NCBI RefSeq assembly: GCF_004795035.1
Contig: NZ_SSBK01000031.1
Location: 1 to 64,000, forward strand
Length of the DNA stretch: 64,000 bases
Origin: Streptomyces sp. A0958
Lineage (GTDB): Bacteria; Actinomycetota; Actinomycetes; Streptomycetales; Streptomycetaceae
Reading direction: 5' to 3'
The translations under genes were made by a program, and so were the position numbers. Within the stretch, counting starts at the first letter, position 1; every line of letters starts with the position of its first letter. Positions 40,870-51,006 of the stretch are shown here, piece after piece. Under the pieces are notes generated by a model. It saw only the letters and a list, made by a program, of their open reading frames with translations, was not told where the DNA came from and did not search any database.

Positions 40870-42902
40870 TACGCGGCCCTCCTGTCGGTGCCCCGGACGT
40901 CCTTGACGAGTCCGGCGATCGATTCGGCGCGCAACTCGTCGAGCGTGACGGCGGTGCCGCCCAGCTCGCCCGCGAGGCTCGCCGCGAGCCCGAGCCGCAC
41001 CGGCCCCGACTCGCAGTCCACGACGACGGACGCCGTGCCGTCGGCCGCGTGCAGCCGGGCGGCCCGCGCGGCCAGCGCCACCGGGTCGGGCCCGCCGGTC
41101 GCCCGCCCGTCCGTCACCACGACCAGCAGCGCCCGCCGGGACGGATCGCGCAGCCGTTCCACCCTCAGCACGTCATGGGCCTTCAGCAGCCCGGCGGCCA
41201 CCGGGGTCCGCCCGCCGGTCGGCAGCGACTCCAGCCGGGCGGCCGCCGCGTCCACCGACGAGGTGGGCGGCAGCGCCAGCTCGGCGTCCCGCCCCCGGAA
41301 GGTGATCAGCCCGACCTTGTCGCGCCGCTGGTAGGCGTCCATCAGCAGGGACAGCACCGCACCCTTCACGGCGCCCATCCGCTGCCGGGCGGCCATCGAC
41401 CCGGACGCGTCCACGACGAACAGCACGAGATTGCCCTCGCGCCCCTCCCGCGTCGCCTGCCGCAGATCGTCCCGCCGCACCACGAGCCCCGGCCCGGACC
41501 GGCCCCTGGCCCGCTGGTGCGGGGCTGCGGCCTGCACGGTCGCGGCCAGATGCAGCTTGGTCAGCGCGCCCTGGGGCCGCCGCGCACCGGTCGTCCGCCC
41601 GTGCTCGGTGCGCGCCCGGGACCGCCGCCCCGCCGCGCCCTCGCCGAGACCGGGCACGCTCAGCATCTTCGTACGGAACGGCTCACCGGCCCGTACGGGC
41701 TGCTGTTCGCCGCCCTGGCCGGGTACCGATGGGGCGGGTCCGGACGGCTCGGAATCCGGCTGCCCGGGCGTGTCGTCGGCCCCGCTCTCGGGCTGAGGCG
41801 GCGTGTCGGGGCCGTCCCCCTGCGGCGGCAGGCCACCCCCACCGCCCCCACCGCCACCACCGGGCCCGTCCGGCTCCGGATCGTCGTCCCCGCCGCCGTT
41901 CTCCTCCAGCATGTCGTCGAGCTTGTCCTCGTCGAGCCCCGGCGCGTCGAACGGATTGCGCCGGCGCCGGTGGGGGAGCGCGAGCAGGGCGGCCTGCCGG
42001 ACGTCCTCGGCGAGCACGTCGGTGCGGCCCGCCCACGCGGCCAGCGCGGTGGCGGTCCGCGCCATCACGATGTCGGCGCGCATCCCGTCGACCTCGAAGG
42101 CCGCGCAGGTCGCCGCGATCTGCCGCAACGCCTTGTCATCGAGCCGGACTTCGGGCAGCAGCGCCCGCGCCGCCATGATCCGGGTCCGCAACTGCGCTTC
42201 CTCGTCGGCCCATCGGGCGGCGAAGCCTGCCGGGTCGTCCTCGTACGCGAGGCGCCGCCGCACCACCTCCACCCGCTGGTCGGCCTCCCGGGACGCGGCG
42301 ACCTCGACGGTCAGTCCGAACCGGTCGAGCAACTGCGGCCGCAGTTCCCCCTCTTCGGGGTTCATCGTCCCGACGAGCAGGAACCGCGCGGCATGCCGTA
42401 CGGAGACGCCCTCGCGCTCCACGTACGAGGCGCCCATGGCTGAGGCGTCGAGCAGGACGTCGACCAGATGGTCCTGTAGCAAGTTGACTTCGTCAACGTA
42501 CAGAATGCCGCGATTCGCGGCGGCCAGTAGTCCCGGCTCGAAGGCCTTCACACCCCCGGAGAGCACCCGTTCGATGTCGAGCGCGCCGACGAGCCGGTCC
42601 TCGGACGCGCCGATGGGCAGCTCCACCGTCCGCGCCGGCCGCGACACGCCCGAGGCGTCCTCGTGGGGACCGTCCGGGCACGCCGGATCGGGCGACGCGG
42701 GGTCGCAGGAGAACCGGCAGCCGGGGACGACGGAGACCTCCGGCATCAGCGCGGCCAGCGCGCGCACGGCCGTGCTCTTGGCGGTGCCCTTCTCGCCCCG
42801 GACCAGGACGCCGCCCACTGCCGGGCTCACCGCGTTGAGCAGCAGACCGAGTCGCAGGTCGTCCTGCCCGACGATGGCGGTGAACGGGTAAGGCGTACTC
42901 AT
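40869..42902 (-). CDS. Magnesium-chelatase-like ChlI-ChlD fusion, probable cobaltochelatase ATPase
   Basis: A 677-residue fusion. An AAA+ ATPase (about 1-330) has Walker A GEKGTAKST (about 37-45) and sensor regions. An acidic Pro/Gly-rich linker (about 345-440, including a run of Gly) joins it to a VWA domain (about 480-660) with MIDAS motif DASGSMAAR. Such BchI/BchD-like proteins work with CobN to insert cobalt into hydrogenobyrinate diamide; cobN is not in this window. Strong ribosome site AAGGAGG 4-5 bases before ATG 42902. Overlaps cobQ (ATGA). Confidence 0.9.
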   Translation of the reverse strand: MSTPYPFTAIVGQDDLRLGLLLNAVSPAVGGVLVRGEKGTAKSTAVRALAALMPEVSVVPGCRFSCDPASPDPACPDGPHEDASGVSRPARTVELPIGASEDRLVGALDIERVLSGGVKAFEPGLLAAANRGILYVDEVNLLQDHLVDVLLDASAMGASYVEREGVSVRHAARFLLVGTMNPEEGELRPQLLDRFGLTVEVAASREADQRVEVVRRRLAYEDDPAGFAARWADEEAQLRTRIMAARALLPEVRLDDKALRQIAATCAAFEVDGMRADIVMARTATALAAWAGRTDVLAEDVRQAALLALPHRRRRNPFDAPGLDEDKLDDMLEENGGGDDDPEPDGPGGGGGGGGGGLPPQGDGPDTPPQPESGADDTPGQPDSEPSGPAPSVPGQGGEQQPVRAGEPFRTKMLSVPGLGEGAAGRRSRARTEHGRTTGARRPQGALTKLHLAATVQAAAPHQRARGRSGPGLVVRRDDLRQATREGREGNLVLFVVDASGSMAARQRMGAVKGAVLSLLMDAYQRRDKVGLITFRGRDAELALPPTSSVDAAAARLESLPTGGRTPVAAGLLKAHDVLRVERLRDPSRRALLVVVTDGRATGGPDPVALAARAARLHAADGTASVVVDCESGPVRLGLAASLAGELGGTAVTLDELRAESIAGLVKDVRGTDRRAA

Positions 42903-44461
42903 AGGCCCTCCTTGGCGGGGGTTGCGGGTGCCGCGGGCGCGCCCGGCGGGATGAACGGAAGTCCGGCCGGCGCGCCCGACTCGATGAGCCGCCACAGCGC
43001 GTCGGTGTCCGCGTGTTCCTCGATCAGGTCACCGAGGCGGTCGAGCTGTTCCTCGCGCAGGGCGGCGAAGCAGGTGTCGGGGGCGGGCACGAAGCGGCGG
43101 CCCGTGAGCCGTGCGATCTCGGTCAGGAACCGGCGGCGGAACGCGTCGCTCTCCAGCGAGCCGTGCCAGTGGGTACCCCACACGGCTCCGGACCGGCAGC
43201 CGTCCAGCGGCGTGCCGCGCCCGTCGGTGAGGAACGGTTCGCCGCCGCGCACATCGGCGACGCCGTGGTGGATCTCGTACCCCTCGACCGGCGCGCCGAG
43301 CGCCTCACCGGCCGGTCGGGCGAGGGTCTTCTCGCGGTCGAACCGAACGCGCACGGGCAGCAGGCCGAGGGCGTCGACCTGCCCGGCGCGCGACTCCACC
43401 TCGTCCTCGATGTGCTCGCCGAGGATCTGGTAGCCGCCGCAGATGCCGAGCACCGGACGGCCCTCGGCGGCGCGCCGCCGCAGCGCGTCGGCGAGCCCCC
43501 GCTCGCGCAGCCAGCCGAGCGCCTTCACGGTGCCCCGGGTGCCGGGCACGATGACGAGGTCGGCGTCGGCCAGTTCCTCGGCCCGGTCCACGAACCGCAC
43601 GACGACGCCCGGTTCGGCGGCCAGCGCGTCGACATCGGTGAAGTTGGACATCAGGGGCACGGCGCACACGGCGACGCGCAGCACGTCCTCGCCGTGCGGC
43701 GGGGCGACGGCCGACTCGCGCACGGCGCCGCGCAGCGACACCCGCAGCCCGTCCTCCTCGTCGATGCCGAGACCGTGTGCGAAGGGCAGCACCCCGTAGG
43801 TGGGGCGGCCCGTCAGATCGCGCAGCATGTCGAGGCCCGGCTCCAGCAGCGATACGTCGCCGCGGAACTTGTTGACCAGGTAACCGGCGATCAGCTCCTG
43901 GTCCTCGGGCGCGAGCAGCGCGGTCGTCCCGAAGAACGAGGCGAAGACCCCGCCGCGGTCGATGTCCCCGACGACCACCACCGGGAAGCGCGCCGCCCGT
44001 GCGATGCCCATGTTCACGATGTCCGTGCGCCGCAGGTTGATCTCGGCCGGGCTGCCCGCGCCCTCGCAGATCACCGCGTCATACGTGCCCCGAAGCTGCT
44101 CCAGGCAGTCCACGACGGTGGACAGGAGCTTCTCCTGCCGTCCGCCGTGGTAGCCGCGGGCGCTCATCTCGCCGACCGGGCGCCCCATCAGAACGACCTG
44201 GCTGGAGCGGTCGCCGCCGGGCTTGAGGAGCACCGGGTTCATCAGGGCGGTCGGTTCCACCCGGGCGGCCTGGGCCTGCATGGCCTGGGCGCGGCCGATC
44301 TCGGCGCCCTCGCGGGTGACGAAGGAGTTCAGCGACATGTTCTGCGCCTTGAACGGGGCGACCTTCACGCCCCGGCGCACCAGCCAGCGGCAGATGCCGG
44401 CGGTGACGACGCTCTTGCCCGCGTCCGACGTGGTCCCGGCGACCAGCAGTCCACCGCTCAT
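42899..44461 (-). CDS. cobQ: Cobyric acid synthase
   Basis: A 520-residue amidase that adds four amide groups to adenosylcobyrinate a,c-diamide. The dethiobiotin-synthetase-like domain begins LLVAGTTSDAGKSVVTAGICR and has VAPFKAQNMSLNS and VICEGAGSPAEINL. The C-terminal glutaminase has Cys in LGICGGYQILG and the His in WGTHWHGSLE. Second gene after the riboswitch, overlapping cobD by 4 bases. Confidence 0.96.
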   Translation of the reverse strand: MSGGLLVAGTTSDAGKSVVTAGICRWLVRRGVKVAPFKAQNMSLNSFVTREGAEIGRAQAMQAQAARVEPTALMNPVLLKPGGDRSSQVVLMGRPVGEMSARGYHGGRQEKLLSTVVDCLEQLRGTYDAVICEGAGSPAEINLRRTDIVNMGIARAARFPVVVVGDIDRGGVFASFFGTTALLAPEDQELIAGYLVNKFRGDVSLLEPGLDMLRDLTGRPTYGVLPFAHGLGIDEEDGLRVSLRGAVRESAVAPPHGEDVLRVAVCAVPLMSNFTDVDALAAEPGVVVRFVDRAEELADADLVIVPGTRGTVKALGWLRERGLADALRRRAAEGRPVLGICGGYQILGEHIEDEVESRAGQVDALGLLPVRVRFDREKTLARPAGEALGAPVEGYEIHHGVADVRGGEPFLTDGRGTPLDGCRSGAVWGTHWHGSLESDAFRRRFLTEIARLTGRRFVPAPDTCFAALREEQLDRLGDLIEEHADTDALWRLIESGAPAGLPFIPPGAPAAPATPAKEGL

Positions 44462-45492
44462 ATCGGTCTCCGTCCAGGGATACGAGGTCCGTGCGCTCTC
44501 GGGGCCGGGGCCGGGGTCGGGCTCGGGGTGCGGCCGGCCGCCGCGATCCGGCGTGCGGCGATCCCCGCGCCCAGGCGGGCCGCCACGCTGACGCCGAGGG
44601 CGAGCACGCTCACCCGGCGCGACAGCCGCACGGCCCGCTCGATGTCCTCGGTCTCCACGGCGCGGCCCCGCTCGCCGTTGAGCACGGGCCGGTGTTCGAC
44701 GCGGCCGCCGTACGCGAGGGTGCCGCCGAGCCGTACGCCCAGCGCACCGGCGAAGGAGGCCTCCACCGGGCCCGCGTTGGGGCTCGGGTGCTTGGCCGCG
44801 TCCGCCCGCCAGGCGTGTACCGCTTCCCGCGGCCGGCCCCCGGCGGCCACGGCGAGCAGGGCCGTCAGCCGGGCACCCGGCCAGCCCGCGAGGTCGTCCA
44901 GGCGGGCCGAGGCCCAGCCGTAACGCCGGTAGCGCGGCGACCTGTGACCGACCATCGCGTCCAGCGTGTTGGCGGCCCGGAAGCCGACGAGCCCGGGGAC
45001 GCCGGCCACCGCGCCCCACACCAGGGCGCCGACCACGGCGTCCGAGGTGTTCTCGGCGACGGACTCCACGACGGCGCGGGCGATCTGCGGGGCGTCCAGG
45101 GACTGCGGGTCGCGGCCGCACAGATGCGGCAGCCGCTCCCGGGCCAGCTCGACGTCCCCGGCGGCAAGCGCCCCGCCGATGGCCCGGGCCTCGCGCCCCA
45201 GCGACGTACCGCCGACGACGGACCAGGTGGCGGCGGCGGTCAGGGCGACGGACGCGGCGGGGTGGCGGCGCAACGCCCGGGCGGCCAGCGCGGCACCCCC
45301 GGCGGCGCCTCCGGCGCAGAGCACGGTGTGCAGTGCGCCCCAGCCGCGGTGGTCGCGCCAGAGCCGGCGTTCGACGCCCGCCGCGGCCCGCCCGAAGGCG
45401 GCGACCGGATGCCCCCTGCGGGGGTCACCGAGCAGCAGATCGCCGATCAGACCGGCCGTGGCGCCGTACGCGTAGATGCGATCGGCACGCAC
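44458..45492 (-). CDS. cobD: Adenosylcobinamide-phosphate synthase (CobD/CbiB)
   Basis: A 344-residue membrane protein that joins the aminopropanol arm to adenosylcobyric acid. Typical features are LIGDLLLGDPRRGHPVAAFGR at the N-terminus, RDPQSLDAPQIARAVVESVAENTSDAVVGALVWG in the middle and RYRRYGWASARLDD later, with four to five hydrophobic segments. It starts at GTG 45492, three bases after the stop of a 28-codon leader ORF, downstream of the B12 riboswitch. The C-terminal tail is Pro/Arg-rich. Confidence 0.93.
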   Translation of the reverse strand: MRADRIYAYGATAGLIGDLLLGDPRRGHPVAAFGRAAAGVERRLWRDHRGWGALHTVLCAGGAAGGAALAARALRRHPAASVALTAAATWSVVGGTSLGREARAIGGALAAGDVELARERLPHLCGRDPQSLDAPQIARAVVESVAENTSDAVVGALVWGAVAGVPGLVGFRAANTLDAMVGHRSPRYRRYGWASARLDDLAGWPGARLTALLAVAAGGRPREAVHAWRADAAKHPSPNAGPVEASFAGALGVRLGGTLAYGGRVEHRPVLNGERGRAVETEDIERAVRLSRRVSVLALGVSVAARLGAGIAARRIAAAGRTPSPTPAPAPRAHGPRIPGRRPI

Positions 45493-45495
45493 GGT

Positions 45496-45582
45496 TCAGC
45501 CGGCCGTCACGCCTCGGAGGACCTTCGTACGGGCAGCCGCCCGCAGGGGCGGTGGGGAAACGGTCGCACGGCAGCCGGGCAT
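45496..45582 (-). CDS. Short leader ORF (28 aa) between riboswitch and cobD
   Basis: ATG 45582 with GAGGAC 8 bases upstream opens a frame for MPGCRATVSPPPLRAAAR plus ten more residues, ending TGA 3 bases before the cobD GTG. cobD itself has no separate ribosome site in that gap. Translation of this mini-ORF may therefore deliver ribosomes to cobD. A CAGGG-TCCGCG-CCCTG hairpin (45600-45615) lies just before the mini-ORF ribosome site. No protein function is suggested. Confidence 0.5.
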   Translation of the reverse strand: MPGCRATVSPPPLRAAARTKVLRGVTAG

Positions 45583-45629
45583 GGCGATATGTCCTCACTC
45601 AGGGTCCGCGCCCTGGTTCGACGTGACGG

Positions 45630-45790
45630 CGACGAGAGTCTCCTGGCTTCCGGATCGGCGGTTCCCCCGGTCTTCCAGTCCGTCTCCGCGGACCGTGACG
45701 TGCGGTGTGGGGGACCGCTCCCCGGTGACAGTGGCGGGACCGCGCCGGATTCGCACCGGCTTCCTCTGCTGTCTCCGTAATGGCTCCGGC
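45630..45790 (-). promoter_or_regulatory. Cobalamin riboswitch
   Basis: Read on the minus strand the RNA contains the hallmarks of the B12 aptamer: GGAAGCCGGTGCGAATCCGG, then GCGGTCCCGCCACTGT (the B12 box, about 45729-45750), and GGAAGCCAGGAGACTC near 45637-45652. It precedes the leader ORF and cobD-cobQ, so high adenosylcobalamin should shut down the biosynthetic operon, presumably by blocking translation. Confidence 0.92.
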
Positions 45791-45948
45791 AGTCCACCAC
45801 GCCCCGCGAACGCCCGTCAACTTGCTGTTGACCTGCGGCGGCGCAGTGTGCGCAGACGCACATCGGGCCGGACGCACACGAGGTGCGTCCGGCCCGATGC
45901 GAGGGGGAGCCCGATGCGAGCAGGAGGAGGTGTCAGGGGGAGGAGGTG

Positions 45949-46182
45949 TCAGGCGACGATCAGATAGATGCCGTACGCGACGGCCGCCGCGCACAGCCCG
46001 AAGCAGACGTAGGCGCCGGCGCGTGCCAGCCGGAGCGAGGCGCCCGCCCGGCCGCCCTGCGCGGCCGGTTCCGGCTGCTTGGAGAGGCCGACGATGCCGA
46101 GGGTGAAGAGGCCCACCAGAGCGACGGTGGTGACGAGGGAGACGCCGAAGACGGTCCCCAGGGCTGCCCAGTCGATGTTCAT
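45949..46182 (-). CDS. Small two-helix membrane protein downstream of pit
   Basis: A 77-residue protein with two hydrophobic segments (about 5-33 and 52-76) joined by a short polar loop (SKQPEPAAQGGRAG). It follows the phosphate permease by 40 bases on the same strand, with AAGGAC as ribosome site before ATG 46182. Probably co-expressed with the permease and perhaps an accessory membrane subunit. No named domain recognised. Confidence 0.75.
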   Translation of the reverse strand: MNIDWAALGTVFGVSLVTTVALVGLFTLGIVGLSKQPEPAAQGGRAGASLRLARAGAYVCFGLCAAAVAYGIYLIVA

Positions 46183-46222
46183 ACGGAGTGTCCTTACCGG
46201 AGTACCGGAGTACCGGGGTCTC

Positions 46223-47497
<1,275 letters not shown>

Positions 47498-47544
47498 TTA
47501 CCCAGGCAATCGTTCGACGTCATTGGCACGTGGAACGTAGGCAA

Positions 47545-47566
47545 CTTGAGTGAACGGAAGATGAAC
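47545..47566 (-). promoter_or_regulatory. PHO box (two direct repeat units) of the phosphate permease
   Basis: Read on the minus strand: GTTCATCTTCC (47566-47556) followed directly by GTTCACTCAAG (47555-47545). Two 11-bp direct repeats starting GTTCA are the Streptomyces PhoP operator form. The site is 48 bases before the pit ATG and 64 bases before the divergent aldolase gene. Confidence 0.7.
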
Positions 47567-47629
47567 TGAGCAGGGCGTTGCGGTGACCCCGGCCGGAGCG
47601 GGCCGCTCATCCATCGAAAGGATCTTCGT

Positions 47630-48289
47630 ATGAGCGACCGGGACGCGATCGCGCGGGCGTGGGATGCCGTCGTCGCCACGGCCCGCAGGACGGCGGCCGA
47701 GGGACTGGTCGTCGGGACCTCCGGAAACGTCTCCGCGCGGGTCGGCGACACCGTGCTCGTCACCCCCAGCGGTGTGCCGTACGAACGGCTTGGCCCCGAG
47801 GACGCGGTCGGCGTCGATCCGGAAGGCAACCAGGTACTCGGAGAACTGGCCCCCACCAGCGAACTCCCCCTCCACCTCGCGGTCTACCGGAACACCACGG
47901 CGGCGGCCGTCGTGCACACCCACGCGGTGCACGCCACGGCCGTCTCCACGCTCGTCACCGAGGTCCCCTCCGTCCACTACGCCGCCGCGCTGCTGGGCGG
48001 CCCCGTCCGCGTCGCGCCCTACGCCAGATACGGCACCCGCGAACTGGCCGAGAACATGCTCACCGCCCTGCGCGACCGCACCGGCTGCCTGCTCGCCAAC
48101 CACGGCACGGTCACCCACGGCGCCACGCTCGACGAGGCGTACGACCGCACCGCCCAGCTCGAATGGCTCTGCCGGGTCTGGCTCACCGCGAGCTCCGTGC
48201 CCGGCCGCTCCCCGGCCCTGCTCACACCGGACCGGCTGGGCGAGGTGGGGGAAGCGCTGAAGGGGTACGGGCAGCGCCGGCCGGGCTGA
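47630..48289 (+). CDS. Class II aldolase/adducin family protein
   Basis: A 219-residue zinc aldolase of the L-fuculose-phosphate aldolase fold. N-terminal LVVGTSGNVSARVG, the zinc ligands in VHTHAVHATAVS (HxH) and the later LLANHGTVTHG are typical, with a conserved Glu in APTSELPLH. It would cleave a sugar phosphate such as fuculose-1-phosphate, or act on a related substrate. AAGGA-type ribosome site before ATG 47630. Divergent from pit; a shared response to phosphate is possible because of the PHO box. Confidence 0.88.
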   Translation: MSDRDAIARAWDAVVATARRTAAEGLVVGTSGNVSARVGDTVLVTPSGVPYERLGPEDAVGVDPEGNQVLGELAPTSELPLHLAVYRNTTAAAVVHTHAVHATAVSTLVTEVPSVHYAAALLGGPVRVAPYARYGTRELAENMLTALRDRTGCLLANHGTVTHGATLDEAYDRTAQLEWLCRVWLTASSVPGRSPALLTPDRLGEVGEALKGYGQRRPG

Positions 48290-48348
48290 GCCCCACCGGA
48301 CGGCCCTGCCCACTGGCGTCACACCGCCCCTGCCCCGACACTGGTGGT

Positions 48349-49476
48349 GTGCGCACGGTTACCGCGACGGCAACGGCCGTCACCACACTCATCGGCGCCG
48401 GTGCGGCAGCGGTCGCGGCCGGCCGGTTCGCCGGCGACCTCGCCCTGAGGACGCCGCCAGGACGCCCCCTGCCCGCCGACCGCGAACTCACCGTGCACGC
48501 GACGGCGGCCGGACAGGTCACCCTGACCCGGTCGCTGACCTCGCTGCGCCCCGGCACCTACGGGCTGACCGGCAAGGACGTCCACGCCGTCGTCGGCCCC
48601 GTGCTCGACCGCGCCCACCAGGCCGCCGACACCGTCGTGCGCCGGCTGGAACGCGTCGACCACGGCATCCTGGCGCCCGGCGACAAGGTCCGCATGACGC
48701 CCCAGGTGTACAGCGGCGACCCAGGGACCGCGCTCGGCCTCACCTTCCGCGAGGTGGAGATCCCCGGAGAACTCGGCGGACTGCCCGCCTGGCTCGTACC
48801 GGCCCCCCGCCCCACCTGGGTCATCACCGTGCACGGCATCGGCGCCACCCGCGAGCACCCCCTCAACCTCATGGGCTTCCTGCACGGACAGCAGCTGCCC
48901 GTGCTCGACCTCGCCTACCGCGGCGACCCGGGCGCCCCCCGCTCCCCGGACGGCCTCGGCCACCTCGGCGAGTCCGAGTGGCGCGACCTGGACGCCGCCA
49001 TCCGCTTCGCCGTCCGCAACGGCGCCGAGCAGGTCATCCTGCACGGCTGGTCCACCGGTGCCTCCATGGCCCTGCACGCCTGCGTCGGCTCCGCACTCCG
49101 GGACCGGATCTGCGGCCTCGTCCTCGACTCCCCGGTGCTGGACTGGGCCACCACCCTGCGCAACCTGGCCGCCGCCCGAGGCGTCCCCTCCGCGCTGCTG
49201 CCGCTCGCCGTGCGCGCCGCCCAGGGGCAGACCGGGCTGCACGGGACCAGGCTCCTGGACACCTCGCTGCCCGCGACCCTGCACGCCCCGACGCTGATCT
49301 TCCACGGCCCCGACGACACGCTGGCCCCCTGGCTGAACTCCCGCCGGCTCGCCGCCCGCCGCCCCGACCTGATCTCCCTGCACCCCGTGGACCGCGCTCC
49401 GCATGCGGCGATGTGGAACGCCGACCCGGCCCACTACGAAGAGACCCTGCGCCGCTTCCTCACGCCCTTGATGTGA
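48349..49476 (+). CDS. Alpha/beta hydrolase with N-terminal signal-anchor-like segment
   Basis: A 375-residue protein. The first about 25 residues are hydrophobic and Ala-rich (TLIGAGAAAVAAGRFAG), then a beta-rich region, then an alpha/beta-hydrolase domain (from about 155) with nucleophile Ser in LHGWSTGASMAL, the acidic residue in FHGPDDTLAPW and His in DRAPHAAMWN. Likely a lipase/esterase-type enzyme at or outside the membrane. GTG 48349 has no ribosome site, so the start is uncertain; nearby GTGs at 48346 and 48343 are possible. Confidence 0.82.
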   Translation: MRTVTATATAVTTLIGAGAAAVAAGRFAGDLALRTPPGRPLPADRELTVHATAAGQVTLTRSLTSLRPGTYGLTGKDVHAVVGPVLDRAHQAADTVVRRLERVDHGILAPGDKVRMTPQVYSGDPGTALGLTFREVEIPGELGGLPAWLVPAPRPTWVITVHGIGATREHPLNLMGFLHGQQLPVLDLAYRGDPGAPRSPDGLGHLGESEWRDLDAAIRFAVRNGAEQVILHGWSTGASMALHACVGSALRDRICGLVLDSPVLDWATTLRNLAAARGVPSALLPLAVRAAQGQTGLHGTRLLDTSLPATLHAPTLIFHGPDDTLAPWLNSRRLAARRPDLISLHPVDRAPHAAMWNADPAHYEETLRRFLTPLM

Positions 49477-49586
49477 GGTGATGCGCCGCTTGGGCCGATT
49501 GGTCCCGGCCGGCGCACGGGCCCGCGGACACCGGCGTGCCGGGTTCCGTTTGGGCTTTCGGGCCGTCAGGGGCAAGACTGCTCCCC

Positions 49587-50972
49587 GTGACGTCCCGTAC
49601 CCCGCGCGACTCCAGGCTGCGACTTGTCCGCCCGCGACCCCTCGCCACCGCTCGCAAGGCCGTGACGACCCGGCGCACCAGGCCCGCGCCGCGCCCGCCC
49701 GAGGGCACACCACCCCGGGCGGAACTGGCCCGCCAGGCCAGGAAGGCCCTCGCCGACGCCGTACGGATCGCCCGCTGGGCGGCCGACGGGGCGGACCCCG
49801 GCACCCCGCCGCTGGCCGCCCAGGCCCTCGAACACGCCGCCGCCGCACTGGAGTTGTCCCCGGCCCAGGTGCGCTCCGGCTGGGACCGGGCCCGCCTCGC
49901 CGGCCTGGTGGAACTGCACGGCGACACCGCACGGCCCGGCTGGCGGCTGCGTGCCTGGGACCGGGACGACTCCGCGGTGCTCCGCGGCTGGGTCGCCCTC
50001 TTCGACGCCTGGTCGCTCGTCCACCCCGCGCCCCGGGGCATCGAGTCCACCGCCGTCGCCGAGGCCGTCGAGGCCGTGCCCCAGGTGCTCTCGCTGCTCC
50101 AGCTCTCGGCGGGACCGGTCACCGTGCCCGCCCTGCTCGACCTCCTCGGCCAGCGCGTCGCGGAACTCCACGAGGAGCGCTGCGAGGTGCCGTACGAGCC
50201 CCAGCCGGTGCCCGCCCCCGCCGAACCGGCACCCACCGCCCACCCCCCGGAGCTCGTCGCCCTCCTGCTGGACTGGGCCCTGGAAGGGCTGGCCGCCGTC
50301 GGGGCGCTCACCCTCGGCGCCGGACAGGCCACCCTGACCCCCCTCGGCAACTGGGCGGTCTGGGTCAAGCTGGAGCAGATCTGCGTCGCCGCCCAGAGCC
50401 CGGCCGGCAACATCGAGCAGGCCGCCGCCGACATGCTCCTGGGCTGCGCCCGCCTCACCCCCGGGCCCGCCCGCGCCGAATACCGCGCCTGGCTGGCCGC
50501 CCGCCCGGTCGGCAGCGCCGTCGCCGAACTGCTCGGCGTCGCCCGGGGCGAGGACGCACTGCTGCGCGGGCTCGCCTTCGAGGCGCTGCGCGTCGTCGGC
50601 GCCCCCGCCGAACCCGAGGTGCGGGCCGTCGCCACCGACCCGTCGCTGCGCCCCTACGCCCTGCTCTGGCTCGCCGAGTACGACGGGGCGGACCCGGAGG
50701 ACGCCCAGGAGGTCCTCAGCCGCGAGGAGGCCACCTGGCTCTGGGTCGACACCGCGGCGGCCGTCGCCGACCACGGCGAGACGGGGCTGCTGGTGCGCCA
50801 TCTCGACACGGCCGTGCAGGGCACGGTCCCGGCCCTGCTCGACGAGGTGCGTGCCGTCGGCCACCCGCGCACCGTCCAGGTCCTGGTCGCGCTGGCCGCC
50901 GCGCACCCCGACCCGGCCCTCGCCAAAGCGGTCCGCAAGGCGGCGTTCCAGGTGCACACCGGCGGCGCCTGA
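49587..50972 (+). CDS. Large helical protein of unknown function
   Basis: A 461-residue Ala/Leu-rich, mostly helical protein without membrane segments. The first about 45 residues are basic. The C-terminal half (about 290-460) looks like HEAT-type repeats: LLRGLAFEALRVVG, RPYALLWLAEYDG, TVPALLDEVRAVGHPRTVQVLVALAAAHPDPALAKAVRKAAF. Homologues are common in Streptomyces without a known role; protein-protein scaffold is a guess. GTG 49587 follows AAGACT (49573-49578) by 8 bases and no Shine-Dalgarno, so it may be leaderless. Confidence 0.75.
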   Translation: MTSRTPRDSRLRLVRPRPLATARKAVTTRRTRPAPRPPEGTPPRAELARQARKALADAVRIARWAADGADPGTPPLAAQALEHAAAALELSPAQVRSGWDRARLAGLVELHGDTARPGWRLRAWDRDDSAVLRGWVALFDAWSLVHPAPRGIESTAVAEAVEAVPQVLSLLQLSAGPVTVPALLDLLGQRVAELHEERCEVPYEPQPVPAPAEPAPTAHPPELVALLLDWALEGLAAVGALTLGAGQATLTPLGNWAVWVKLEQICVAAQSPAGNIEQAAADMLLGCARLTPGPARAEYRAWLAARPVGSAVAELLGVARGEDALLRGLAFEALRVVGAPAEPEVRAVATDPSLRPYALLWLAEYDGADPEDAQEVLSREEATWLWVDTAAAVADHGETGLLVRHLDTAVQGTVPALLDEVRAVGHPRTVQVLVALAAAHPDPALAKAVRKAAFQVHTGGA

Positions 50973-51006
50973 CCGGGCCGCCCGTCTTCCCGCCCCGGGG
51001 GCGGCC

